A stretch of DNA of 64,000 nucleotides from Nonomuraea typhae. GTDB lineage: Bacteria > Actinomycetota > Actinomycetes > Streptosporangiales > Streptosporangiaceae. The translations under genes and the position numbers were made by a program. The stretch spans positions 1 through 64,000 of the forward strand of contig NZ_VRLV01000002.1 in assembly GCF_009760925.1 (NCBI RefSeq), in the 5' to 3' direction. How positions within the stretch are numbered: the stretch's first letter is position 1; every line of letters begins with the position of its first letter. The notes beneath the pieces were generated by a model that worked only from the letters and a program-made list of their open reading frames with translations, had not been told where the DNA came from and searched no databases. Shown in pieces: positions 16,024-23,917 of this stretch.

Positions 16024-17069
16024 CGGCCGCCTCCCTCCTGTGGGGTGTCGTACGGCAGGGCGGGTTCCCGGCCGGAGGTGGAGGCCCGCACCACGAGGTG
16101 GGGCGCGACCGTGACCAGGCGCGGCTCCCGCTCGCCGTGCTGCAGCCGGTCGAGCAGCAGTTCGGCGGCGGCCTTGCCGCGTTCGGCCGAGCCGAGCGAG
16201 ACGCTGGTCAGCGAGGGCCAGGAGGCGGCGGCCAGGTCGGTGTCGTCCATGCCGACCACGGCCACGTCCGCGGGCACCCGCCGGCCGGAGGCGCGCAGCA
16301 CGTCGAGCGCGCCGAGGGCGATGAGGTCGTTGGCGCACATGAGCGCGTCCACGTCGGGCCTGCGCGCCAGCAGGGCGGCCACCGCCCGGGCGCCGTCGGG
16401 CCGGTAGAAGTCGCCGATCTCGACGAGCTCCTCGTCGTACGGCAGGCCGAGCGCGTCCAGGGCCTCGGCGTAGGCGGCGGCGCGGGCGGCGCCGGGCACG
16501 GTGTCGAGGGGGCCGTTGACCAGCGCGATGCGGCGGCGGCCGAGCGCGTGCAGGTGGTCGAGGGCGAGCTTGACGCCGGTGCGCGAGTCGGCGCGGACGT
16601 TGTCCACGCGGGTGCCCTCGGGCACCTGGCCGATGATGACGACGGGGGCGCGGGCGGCCTTGAGCGTGTCGAGGTGCGCGGCGGTGACGCGCAGCGGGCT
16701 CATGATCAGCCCGTCGACGTAGCGCTCGCCGAGGCTGTGCAGCACGTCGATCTCGTCGGCGGCGATGGCGTCGGTGGAGTGCAGCACGAGGCGGTAGCCG
16801 GCGGCCTTGAGCACGGGCTGGATCTGGCGGACCATGGCGAGGTAGACGGGGTTGCCGATGTCGGCCATGGCGAAGGCGACCTGGTTGGTGCGGCGCGACT
16901 TGAGGCTGCGGGCCACGGCGTTGCGCACGTAACCCAGTTCCTCGGCGGCGGCCATGACCTTGCGGACCGTCTCCTGGCGGGTCGGCAGGCCGTTGAGCAC
17001 CCGCGAGACGGAGGCGATGGATACGCCCGCGCGCTCGGCGATCGTGTTGATCGTGGGTCCGTCGGCCAA
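16020..17069 (-). CDS. LacI-family transcriptional repressor
   Basis: A 349-residue regulator, first gene of the importer/ARH operon. The N-terminal HTH (TINTIAERAGVSIASVSRVLNG) and hinge helix (ARSLKSRRTNQVAF) are standard, followed by a periplasmic-binding-protein-like effector domain (VDGLIMSPLRV, ALMCANDLIALGAL, VAVVGMDDTDLAA, SLTSVSLG). TTG 17069 is chosen because AAGGA lies 6 bases upstream and it gives the normal family N-terminus. Nearby ATGs are out of frame. It should sense the imported sugar or riboside and bind the GTAAACGTTTAC site 43 bp upstream, giving autoregulation of the whole operon. Confidence 0.92.
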   Translation of the reverse strand: MADGPTINTIAERAGVSIASVSRVLNGLPTRQETVRKVMAAAEELGYVRNAVARSLKSRRTNQVAFAMADIGNPVYLAMVRQIQPVLKAAGYRLVLHSTDAIAADEIDVLHSLGERYVDGLIMSPLRVTAAHLDTLKAARAPVVIIGQVPEGTRVDNVRADSRTGVKLALDHLHALGRRRIALVNGPLDTVPGAARAAAYAEALDALGLPYDEELVEIGDFYRPDGARAVAALLARRPDVDALMCANDLIALGALDVLRASGRRVPADVAVVGMDDTDLAAASWPSLTSVSLGSAERGKAAAELLLDRLQHGEREPRLVTVAPHLVVRASTSGREPALPYDTPQEGGGR

Positions 17070-17111
17070 GGCTGTCCTTCCATGAGGGCAAACGGTGACA
17101 GACAGCCATCT

Positions 17112-17123
17112 GTAAACGTTTAC
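17112..17123. promoter_or_regulatory. LacI-family operator of the importer/ARH operon
   Basis: GTAAACGTTTAC is a perfect 12-bp palindrome with the central CG typical of LacI/GalR-family sites. It sits 43 bp upstream of the regulator's TTG start, where it would cover the operon promoter. Confidence 0.8.
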
Positions 17124-17243
17124 CGGAGCACGCCTCATGAAACCCGTATGCAACCTTAGGGTCAAGTCACGATAGAATAACACCAGTTCAGGTGCTTTTT
17201 ACGATTTGTCATGCTTGTTGATAGGGAAAGCCACCCTCCGTGA

Positions 17244-18458
17244 TCACGAGTCGCGGGCGGCCACCGGTTCCGGGGCCGGGCGGGCGGTGAGCGCGCGGAT
17301 GGACGGGCTGCCCGCCAGCGCCACCACGGCGGCCAGCACGGCCGGGATGACGAGCGCGACCGGCAGCGAGGACGACTCCGCCACGAACCCCAGCACCGCG
17401 GGCCCCACCAGCATCCCCGAGTAGCCGAACGCCGTGACCAGCGCCAGCGCCTTGCCCACCGGGCCGCCGGCCGCGCCGACGGCGCTGAAGATGACCGGGA
17501 CCACCGTGGCCAGGCCGACACCCGCGAGCGCCCAGCCCGTCCAGGCGACCACCACGCGCGGGCCGTCCCCGGCCAGAGGCGAGAGCAGGACCAGGACGTA
17601 ACCGAGGGTGGCGAGCAGACCGGCCAGCCGGATGGTGCGCACGGAGCCGAGCCTGGCCCGGATCGGGTCGCCGAGCAGGCGGACGGTCGTCATGGCCACG
17701 GCGAAGACGGTGTAGGCGAGGGGCGCGGCGGCCGGGTCGGTGCCGAGGATCCAGCGTGCGTGCAGGGCGGCCCAGTCGATGGCGGCGCCCTCGCTCAGAT
17801 GCCCGGCGAACGCCGCCAGCCCGAGCAGCGCGATCAGCCCCCACCGCAGGCCGACGACCTTGCCGGACGCCTCCGGCGCACCTTCGGCGTCCGCGGGCGG
17901 GGCGGGCAGCAGGCGCAGGGCCGCGGGCAGGTAGAGGAAGGGCACGACGATCCCGGCGGCCACCAGCAGCGCCTGACCCTCCACGCCCAACTGGAGCACC
18001 AGCGACGTCAGGATGCCCGCGGTGGCCCCGCCCAGGCTCCAGGTGCCGTGGAACGCGGAGATGATCGGCCGGCCGTACACCCGCTCGACCTCGACGGAGT
18101 GGGCGTTCATCGCGACCTCGACCACGCCGAGGCCCATGCCGAACACCACGGCCAGAACGGCCAGCCACCCGTATGACGGCGCCAATGCCGGGCCGAGCAG
18201 CACCACGGCCGACAGCGGACCGGCGACCCAGCACACGCGGCGGCTGCTCCAGCGGTCCACGAGGGGGCCCGCCGCGAGCATGGAGACCAGCGCGCCGCCG
18301 GAGATGAGCAGCAGCGCGGTGCCCAGCCTGGCGGGGCCCAGGTCCAGGCGTTCGTTGAGGGAGGGGAGTCCCGCGGCCCACACGCCCATCACGAAGCCGC
18401 TGAGGAAGAAGAAGCCGAACACACCCTGTCGCGCACGACGTGCCACACTTTTGTTCAC
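17244..18458 (-). CDS. MFS transporter
   Basis: A 404-residue membrane transporter with 12 predicted helices. After the first helix comes the MFS loop-2/3 motif-like DRWSSRR, and the mid-protein loop is followed by GDPIRARLG, the second-half equivalent. The substrate cannot be told. Proteins of this look include sugar-like and multidrug carriers. GTG 18458 has no Shine-Dalgarno but lies just after a TATTAT that could be a -10 box, so it may be translated from a leaderless mRNA. It is divergent from a ROK-family protein with only 43 bp between starts. That protein is its likely regulator. Confidence 0.85.
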   Translation of the reverse strand: MNKSVARRARQGVFGFFFLSGFVMGVWAAGLPSLNERLDLGPARLGTALLLISGGALVSMLAAGPLVDRWSSRRVCWVAGPLSAVVLLGPALAPSYGWLAVLAVVFGMGLGVVEVAMNAHSVEVERVYGRPIISAFHGTWSLGGATAGILTSLVLQLGVEGQALLVAAGIVVPFLYLPAALRLLPAPPADAEGAPEASGKVVGLRWGLIALLGLAAFAGHLSEGAAIDWAALHARWILGTDPAAAPLAYTVFAVAMTTVRLLGDPIRARLGSVRTIRLAGLLATLGYVLVLLSPLAGDGPRVVVAWTGWALAGVGLATVVPVIFSAVGAAGGPVGKALALVTAFGYSGMLVGPAVLGFVAESSSLPVALVIPAVLAAVVALAGSPSIRALTARPAPEPVAARDS

Positions 18459-18501
18459 GCCGAGAGCATAATAAGCGGCATGAGGTTGCCACAATGACGA
18501 G

Positions 18502-19689
18502 ATGCCGATCGTGACCGGGGCCACAACGAGCGCCGAACTCCGTGCCCACAACCGGGCCCGGCTCCTGCGCACCGTGCACGACGGGGGCGCCGGCCGTACC
18601 CGATCGCAGCTCACCAAAGACCTCGGCCTCTCCCGCGGCGCGGCATCCGTGCTGGTCGGGGGCCTGGTCGCGGACGGCCTGCTGCACGAAGGACCCGCCG
18701 CAGAACACGGCCGCGGCCGCCCCACCCAGATCCCGGGTCCACACCCCCGCGGTCCCATCGCGCTCGCCGTGGACCTGCGCGAGGACGGCTGGGACCTCGC
18801 CGCCGGCGAACTCGGCGGACGCACCACGCTCCTGGCCGCCCGCGCGCACGACGGCACCCCGGACGGCGCGTTCGGCCCGCTCGGGCACACGCTCGCCACC
18901 CACCTCCAGCGGTACGGCTCCCGCGCCGTCGGCATCGGCCTCGCGGTGCCCGGCCCGGTGCGCGAGGGGCGGCTGGTGGACGTGTCCCACCTGGGCTGGC
19001 GGGCCGTGGACGCCCCCGCGCTGCTCATGGAAGGCGGCCTGCCGCTGCACGTGGGCAACGACACCGCCTACGCGGCCCTGGCCGAGGCGCGGCGCGGCCG
19101 CCTGGCCGGGGTACACGTGGGCCTGCACCTGCACGTGGACTTCGACCTGGGCGGCGTGCTGGTGGTCGGCGGACGCCCCCTGGGCGGGGCGAGCGGCGCA
19201 GGCGCCGAGTTCGGGCACATGCCGCTGACCGGGGGGACGGCGCCGTGCGCGTGCGGCGCGCGCGGCTGCTGGGGCATGGACGTGGGTTCCTACGCGCTGC
19301 TGCGCCACCTGGGGCTGGCCGCGGGCGGCGGCCGGGGCCGCGACCAGGCGCGGGCCATCCTCGCGAAGTCCGCGCAAGGGGACCCGGCGGCGCAGGAGGC
19401 CGTCCTGTCCGGGGCCCGCGCCCTGGGCCGGGGCATCGCCGCGCTGGTCAACGCGCACGACCCCGAGATCGTGACGCTGTCCGGGCTCGGAGTGGAGTTG
19501 CACGCCCAGGGCCGTCAGGTGCTGGAGGAGGCGTTCCTGGGCGGCCTGATGACGATCCGCGGCGACCACCCGCCGGAGCTGGCCGCCTCGGAACTGGCGT
19601 GGGGCGGGGCACTGCGGGGAGCGATGGAGTCGGTCTTCGACGCCTTCCTCACCCCCGCCGGCCTCACCACCTGGCGCGCCCCGGACTGA
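18502..19689 (+). CDS. ROK-family transcriptional regulator
   Basis: A 395-residue protein. Residues 10-65 form a winged helix (RARLLRTVHDGG, then GLSRGAASVLVGGLVADGLL), followed by GRGRPTQI and a ROK kinase-like fold. The zinc-binding CACGARGCWGMDVG motif of the ROK family is intact. The kinase ATP loop is weak (AVDLREDGW in place of DxGG), so this is a sugar-responsive regulator and not a kinase. It probably binds the 43-bp spacer shared with the MFS gene. Adjacent glycan-related genes are absent, so the inducer is unknown. Confidence 0.87.
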   Translation: MPIVTGATTSAELRAHNRARLLRTVHDGGAGRTRSQLTKDLGLSRGAASVLVGGLVADGLLHEGPAAEHGRGRPTQIPGPHPRGPIALAVDLREDGWDLAAGELGGRTTLLAARAHDGTPDGAFGPLGHTLATHLQRYGSRAVGIGLAVPGPVREGRLVDVSHLGWRAVDAPALLMEGGLPLHVGNDTAYAALAEARRGRLAGVHVGLHLHVDFDLGGVLVVGGRPLGGASGAGAEFGHMPLTGGTAPCACGARGCWGMDVGSYALLRHLGLAAGGGRGRDQARAILAKSAQGDPAAQEAVLSGARALGRGIAALVNAHDPEIVTLSGLGVELHAQGRQVLEEAFLGGLMTIRGDHPPELAASELAWGGALRGAMESVFDAFLTPAGLTTWRAPD

Positions 19690-19698
19690 ACGGCACGG

Positions 19699-19777
19699 AC
19701 GCCCCCGGGCCGGGCCCGCGAGGCCGGCCACACCACAGACGCCCCGGGCCGGGTCCGCGAGGCCGGCCACACCACGG
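19699..19777. repeat. 39-40 bp tandem repeat, two copies
   Basis: Two near-identical units (19699-19738 and 19739-19777), each containing CCGGGCCGGG and CGCGAGGCCGGCCACACCAC, with a decayed third part after them. They lie between the convergent ROK and hydrolase genes. Confidence 0.75.
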
Positions 19778-19816
19778 GCAGCCCGGGCCCCGAGGCCGCG
19801 GCGCGGTGTTTCTGGG

Positions 19817-20734
19817 TCAGCTCTTGGCGCGCCCGAGATCGAGGAGGGTCCCGACCAGGGCCTCCTGGTCGGCGAAGGGTGCGAAGTGGCCGCCGGGCAG
19901 GTAGGCGGCCCGGACGTCCGGCAGCCGGTCGGCCAGGCTCCTGGCCAGCTTGACCGGGACCTTCGGATCCTCCACTCCGTGCAGGAGCCGCACCGGCACC
20001 TTCACCGCGGCCGGGTCGGCCGCCCAGGGCCGGAGGTGGCGCACCAGGTCGTCGGCCATCGCGGCGCCGCCCTGCCGGGAGCTCTCCGCCACGTCGGCCA
20101 GGAAGGCGGCCCGCCCCGTACCCATCCGCTCCCTGAACACCTCCAGATCGGCCGCGGGAAGAGCCCGCTCAACCCGGGCCATCAGCTTCGCCGCGTCCCC
20201 GCGCGCCCCCTTGGACATCGCACCGGCCGACACCGCGCACAACCGCCGCAGCAGCCACGGCGCGGACCGGGCCAGCCGCCAGTAGAAGGCGTCCTCCCGG
20301 CTGGCCGGTGCCCACTTGCCCGCCGGAGCCGGCGCCATCCCCGACAACACCGCCACCCCCGCCACCAGATCCGGCCGTGCCACGGCCAGCCCCAGCGCCG
20401 CCGAGGCCCCCATGGACACCCCCGCCACCACCACCGGCCCCACCGGCTCAACCAGCGCCGCCACCAGCTCCAGCCACGGCGCCCCGGGCGGCGTGCCCCC
20501 ATACCCGGGCCGATCCACAGCGATCACCCGCACACCCTCGCGCCGCAGCACCTCCCCGCACAGCGTCCACCCCGCCGCCCAGCCCGAGGAGGCATACCCG
20601 TGCACGAACAACACCGGCATGCCACCCGGCACCCCGAACTCCCGCACCCCGAGCCCACCGACCACGCCACCCTCCCGAACCGGCTCCCCGGCTTCCCGAG
20701 CCCCAAGCCCCTGCACGCCATCTCCCCCACCCAT
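19817..20734 (-). CDS. Alpha/beta hydrolase (lipase/esterase-like)
   Basis: A 305-residue hydrolase. The N-terminal core is FGVPGGMPVLFVHGYASSG (HG oxyanion), then VIAVDRPGYGGT, nucleophile elbow GVSMGA, acidic residue in LLHGVEDPKVPV and His in PGGHFAPF. A cap domain rich in Arg and Trp separates the halves. ATG 20734 is chosen because GGGGAG lies about 5 bases upstream. The frame stays open further upstream only because it runs into a G-rich repeat tract (20740-21200), whose translation is Gly/Arg/Val-rich and not protein-like. Confidence 0.8.
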   Translation of the reverse strand: MGGGDGVQGLGAREAGEPVREGGVVGGLGVREFGVPGGMPVLFVHGYASSGWAAGWTLCGEVLRREGVRVIAVDRPGYGGTPPGAPWLELVAALVEPVGPVVVAGVSMGASAALGLAVARPDLVAGVAVLSGMAPAPAGKWAPASREDAFYWRLARSAPWLLRRLCAVSAGAMSKGARGDAAKLMARVERALPAADLEVFRERMGTGRAAFLADVAESSRQGGAAMADDLVRHLRPWAADPAAVKVPVRLLHGVEDPKVPVKLARSLADRLPDVRAAYLPGGHFAPFADQEALVGTLLDLGRAKS

Positions 20735-20739
20735 CGGCT

Positions 20740-21200
20740 CCCCGCTCACCACGCCTCCCTCACCCACAACCCTCGACCTCCCGCACCCACAACCCACGAC
20801 CTCCCGCACCCCGAACCCACGACCTCCCGCACCCCGAACCCACCCACCGGCCCTCCTGCTCACGCCCACCGCGCCCTCCTGCTCACACCCTCCACGCCTT
20901 CTCGCTCACACCCTCCACGGACTCCCGCATCCCGAACCCACCCACCGCGCCGACCGGCTCACACCCTCCACGCCTTCGTACTCACGCCCTCCACGCCTTC
21001 TCGCTCACACCCTCCACGGACTCCCGCATCCCGAACCCACCCACCGCGCCCCCCTGCTCACACCCTCCGTGGCTCCCCCGCCCCGAACCCACTCACCACA
21101 CCTCCCGGGCCCACCGGCTCCCCGCGCTCTGAGCACCCCGCCCCGGCCCGGAGGCTCCCGGGCTCCGTGTACCTCGCACCCCTTCCCCGCTCCTCCGCCC
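20740..21200. repeat. C-rich, strand-asymmetric degenerate tandem-repeat tract
   Basis: The + strand here is very C-rich and G-poor. It consists of variants of short blocks such as CTCACACCCTCCACGCCTT and CCCGAACCCACCCACCG. A 64-bp block is repeated exactly at 20888-20951 and 20987-21050. The tract fills the gap between the hydrolase (start 20734) and the PadR gene (end 21214), so it would be the 5' leader of the hydrolase or the 3' tail of padR on the minus strand. I see no gene in it. Confidence 0.8.
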
Positions 21201-21213
21201 CGTCGCGCCTCCC

Positions 21214-21810
21214 TCACCTAGGCCGGATCCCCGGGTTCCGGCCCCGGCCGTCAGCCCCTCCCGAGGCCACTCGCCCGGTGCCCGCCATGCCCGTGGGCCA
21301 GGTGGAGACGGTCTCGATCGCCCAGTCGGCCCACGACACCATGGCCTCCAGGCGCCTGATCCCGGCCTCCACGCCGAGCAGTGCCGCGCGGTCGGGGGCG
21401 AGGCGCAGGTCGAGGCCGTTCTTGAGGGCGCGCATGCCGCGCAGCCGCGCCCGGTGGTACTCCCGTTCCTCCCGCAGGTACCCGGCCGCCTCCTGCGGCG
21501 AGACCACCCACAGCGCGAAGGAACGCAGCACGGTCTCGTTGCGCTGCGAGTGGTCGGTGTCGCTGGTGAGCAGCCAGGTGCGCAGGACGCGCATCCCCTC
21601 GTCGGTGATCTCGTACGGCCGGCGGCCCCGTGATCCCTCGTCCTGTTCCCGGATGAGCCTGTCTGCGGCCAGGCGCTTCAGCTCGGGGTAGACCTGGGTC
21701 GGCTTGGCGTGCCAGACGAACTTGAGCACGCCGTCGAATTCCTGCCCGATGTCGTACCCGCTGCGCGGCGCCCCCGCCAGCAGGGTCAGCAGGGCCATGC
21801 GAAGTGACAT
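21214..21810 (-). CDS. PadR-family transcriptional regulator
   Basis: A 198-residue regulator. Residues 1-75 are the PadR winged helix (ALLTLLAGAPRSGYDIGQEFD, then PTQVYPELKRLAADRLI, RRPYEITDEGMRVL). The C-terminal helical dimerisation domain (vir-type) runs to about 175. The last 25 residues are Gly/Arg-rich. It probably represses its own promoter through the AT-rich palindrome at 21822, just upstream of ATG 21810. No efflux or phenolic-acid gene is next to it, so its target is unclear. Confidence 0.87.
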   Translation of the reverse strand: MSLRMALLTLLAGAPRSGYDIGQEFDGVLKFVWHAKPTQVYPELKRLAADRLIREQDEGSRGRRPYEITDEGMRVLRTWLLTSDTDHSQRNETVLRSFALWVVSPQEAAGYLREEREYHRARLRGMRALKNGLDLRLAPDRAALLGVEAGIRRLEAMVSWADWAIETVSTWPTGMAGTGRVASGGADGRGRNPGIRPR

Positions 21811-21821
21811 GTTGCGATGAT

Positions 21822-21837
21822 ACTAAAAAAATTTAGT
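21822..21837. promoter_or_regulatory. AT-rich palindrome before padR gene
   Basis: ACTAAAAAAATTTAGT is an inverted repeat (6-4-6) ending 12 bp before the PadR start. Such a pure AT stretch stands out in this GC-rich DNA, and its position suits a PadR autoregulatory operator overlapping the promoter. Confidence 0.55.
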
Positions 21838-22015
21838 GTGGGGAGACAGTGTCGCCCATTACGACACGCCCGAGATGTGCGATGTGATGAAAACCACCGA
21901 GAAGGCATAAACCACACTTCCGAACACCTGATCGACGATCTTGCACAGGCGTCCGCGCGAGCCGTACACATGGATCTGCCGAGAAGATGAGATATCGGGA
22001 CTTGGGGAGAGTCGC

Positions 22016-22420
22016 GTGAACCTGGAGATCGCACTGCGGATGTGTGAGGCGGCGTTGAAGCAGGCGGGGCGGGAGGGGGCGTTGATCTCCGTCGCGGTGG
22101 TCGACGCGGGCGGGCACCTGGTCACGTTCCAGCGCATGGAGGGCGCTGAAATCGCAGGTCCCGTGCTTGCGCCGGGCAAGGCGTACACATCCGTGGCCCA
22201 CCGGAGGACCACCGCGGAGCTCGGCCGGCTGACCGCTCCGGGAAAAGAGCTCTCCGGGCTGGCCGGAGACCGGTTCATCTGTTTCGGAGGTGGCATCCCC
22301 CTGTGGGCGGACTACGGTGAGGGGGAACGCGTGGTCGGCGGCATAGGGGTCAGCGGAGGGACGGTCGCGCAGGACGTGGCTTGCGCCGAAGCGGCCGCCG
22401 AGGTCTGGCGGACCGGTTGA
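22016..22420 (+). CDS. GlcG/HbpS-family haem-binding-like protein
   Basis: A 134-residue single-domain protein of the GlcG/HbpS (DUF336) family. Features: LEIALRMCEAALKQA, the core VAVVDAGGHLVTFQRMEGA, and the C-terminal GGIGVSGGTVAQDVACAEAAA. Streptomyces HbpS is a secreted haem sensor, while GlcG proteins occur near glycolate genes. No signal peptide is visible here. GTG 22016 has GGGGAGAG upstream at good spacing, and an earlier in-frame start would add residues unlike the family. No partner gene is near, so the role is open. Confidence 0.8.
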   Translation: MNLEIALRMCEAALKQAGREGALISVAVVDAGGHLVTFQRMEGAEIAGPVLAPGKAYTSVAHRRTTAELGRLTAPGKELSGLAGDRFICFGGGIPLWADYGEGERVVGGIGVSGGTVAQDVACAEAAAEVWRTG

Positions 22421-22516
22421 GCGGGCGCTTTCCGCAACAAGAACCGCTGGTATCCGCCATGATTAGCCACTGCACGACGGGTAACTGTCCGTAAATCCCG
22501 AGGAGAAGAGATTCCG

Positions 22517-22822
22517 ATGGCACTTCCTACCCTTACCCCTGAGCAGCGCAAGGCCGCGCTGGAGAAGGCAGCGGAGGCTCGCGCCGCCCGCACCGCCCTG
22601 CTCGCCAAGGTCAAGGCCGGTGAACTGACGTTCGCGCAGCTGCTGGAGCGTGACGACGACATCGCCAAGAAGATCAAGGTCTCCCAGGCGCTGCGCGCGG
22701 TCAAGGGCGTCGGCCCGGCCAAGGCGACGGCGCTGATGGAGGAGGCGGGCGTGGACGAGAAGCGCCGCCTCGGCGGCCTGGGCGCCCAGCAGCGCAAGAA
22801 GCTGGTCGACGCGCTCGGCTGA
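22517..22822 (+). CDS. mihF: Integration host factor, actinobacterial type
   Basis: A 101-residue nucleoid-associated protein that binds and bends DNA, unrelated to the proteobacterial HU/IHF fold. The start MALPTLTPEQRKAALEKAAEAR is diagnostic. The helix-two-turn-helix segment VKGVGPAKATALMEEAGVDEKRRLGGLG is the DNA-binding part. ATG 22517 follows GAGGAGAAGAGATTCCG. The usual actinobacterial neighbours (pyrF before, gmk after) are missing, and the middle region (LLAKVKAGELTFAQLLERDDDIAKK) differs from the Streptomyces sIHF I remember. It could be a second, divergent paralogue. Confidence 0.9.
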   Translation: MALPTLTPEQRKAALEKAAEARAARTALLAKVKAGELTFAQLLERDDDIAKKIKVSQALRAVKGVGPAKATALMEEAGVDEKRRLGGLGAQQRKKLVDALG

Positions 22823-22838
22823 CCTGCCGAGCCGCCTG

Positions 22839-22864
22839 GGTCCGCGCGGAGCGCCGCGCGGACC
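22839..22864 (+). terminator. Terminator hairpin after mihF
   Basis: An 11-bp perfect stem (GGTCCGCGCGG with CCGCGCGGACC) and an AGCG loop, 16 bp after the mihF stop. Confidence 0.75.
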
Positions 22865-23154
22865 GGCCGGCCCCTTGCCGGTCATCAGCGGACCGGTCCG
22901 CCCCTGCAGGCCGTACATGCGTCCGCAGCCGGGATCCAGGCCCGCGGGTGCCGCGTAAGCCCCGTGCAGGCCGTCCACGCACTTGCCGCCTGCGGGAAAC
23001 ACACGCCTGCCGGAAACATGCGCCTGCTGAAAGCGTGCGCGCCCCGTGAGCACCCGCCCGCTCACGGCCCCCTCCCCGCCTCGCCGCAGGGCGCCACGAA
23101 GAGCGCCCCGCGCAGGAGCAGGCCAGCCCGTGAAACGCAGGCCGCAGAAGCGCC
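22865..23154. other. Intergenic stretch without recognisable gene
   Basis: This is the unstructured part of the 447-bp gap between mihF and the response regulator. It is GC-rich and holds short hairpin-like CCGG/GGCC motifs. No open frame here has a start, family match or ribosome binding site that I would support. Confidence 0.6.
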
Positions 23155-23267
23155 CGCAACGCACGAAGCCACGAGCACCCGCAGAAGCACCCCCGCAACG
23201 CACGGAGCCGCGAGCACCCGCGGCGGAGCCCGCAACGTACGGAGCCGCGAGCAACCGCGGCGGAGCC
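23155..23267. repeat. 37-39 bp degenerate tandem repeat, three copies
   Basis: Three units begin at 23155, 23194 and 23231, each starting CGCAACG and continuing through a (G)AGC(C)RCGAGCAMCCGC-type core. The array ends three bases before the stop of the response-regulator gene at 23270. Confidence 0.7.
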
Positions 23268-23269
23268 CG

Positions 23270-23917
23270 CTACGAGCGCAGGTAGGCGAGCACCGCGAGC
23301 ACGCGGCGATGCTGGTCGCCGTCCTCGGCGTACAGCCCGAGCTTGGCGAAGATGCTGCGGATGTGCTTCTCCACCGCCCCGTCGCTGATGACGAGCTGCC
23401 GCCCGATCGCCGGGTTCGACTTGCCCTCGGCCATCAGCCCCAGCACCTCCCGCTCCCGCGGGGTCAGCTGGGCCAGCGGGTCGTCCTTACGCCTTCGCAC
23501 CATCAACTGGGACACCACCTGCGGATCGAACACCGTTCCGCCCGCGGCCACGCGCCGCAGGCCCTCGAGGAACTCGTCCACGTCGACGACCCGGTCCTTC
23601 AGCAGGTAGCCCACGGCCCCGCGGGCGTCGGCGAGCAGGTCGTCGGCGTAGGAGACCTCGACGTACTGCGACAGGATGAGCACCGGCGCCCCCGGCACCC
23701 GGCGCCGCGCCTCGACGGCCGAGCGCAGACCTTCGTCGGTGAAGGACGGCGGCATGCGCACGTCCACGACCGATACGTCCGGCTTGTGGGTGGCGATGGC
23801 CTCGATGAGCGCCTCGCCGTCGCCCACGGTGGCCACCACCTCGAAGCCGAACTCCTCCAGGAGCCTGACCAGGCCCTCCCTGATCAGCACCGCGTCATCG
23901 GCGACAACTACCCGCAC
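23270..23917 (-). CDS. NarL/LuxR-family response regulator
   Basis: A 215-residue two-component output protein. The receiver domain (1-120) has the acidic pair ADDAV, phospho-acceptor Asp52 in VVDVRMPP, and the conserved Lys in LLKDRV. The LuxR HTH (LTPREREVLGLMAEGKSNPAIGRQLVISDGAVEKHIRSIFAKLGL) follows at about 150-195. The start overlaps the histidine kinase gene by 10 bases, so the two are made together. Its probable binding site is the palindrome at 25213-25230 in front of the kinase and the divergent acyltransferase. Confidence 0.93.
   Translation of the reverse strand: MRVVVADDAVLIREGLVRLLEEFGFEVVATVGDGEALIEAIATHKPDVSVVDVRMPPSFTDEGLRSAVEARRRVPGAPVLILSQYVEVSYADDLLADARGAVGYLLKDRVVDVDEFLEGLRRVAAGGTVFDPQVVSQLMVRRRKDDPLAQLTPREREVLGLMAEGKSNPAIGRQLVISDGAVEKHIRSIFAKLGLYAEDGDQHRRVLAVLAYLRS

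Noticed and set aside
7675..17069. Toxin/antitoxin or phage-defence system based on ADP-ribosylation (DarTG-like)
   Set aside because: No ADP-ribosyltransferase (DarT, DraT) gene or macrodomain is present, and the ARH genes sit in an importer operon with a sugar kinase, which fits catabolism better.
19886..21691. 600-codon Pro/Arg/Thr-rich open frame on the + strand
   Set aside because: It runs antisense to the hydrolase and PadR genes and through the C-rich repeat tract. Its composition comes from the repeats, and no start signal is seen.
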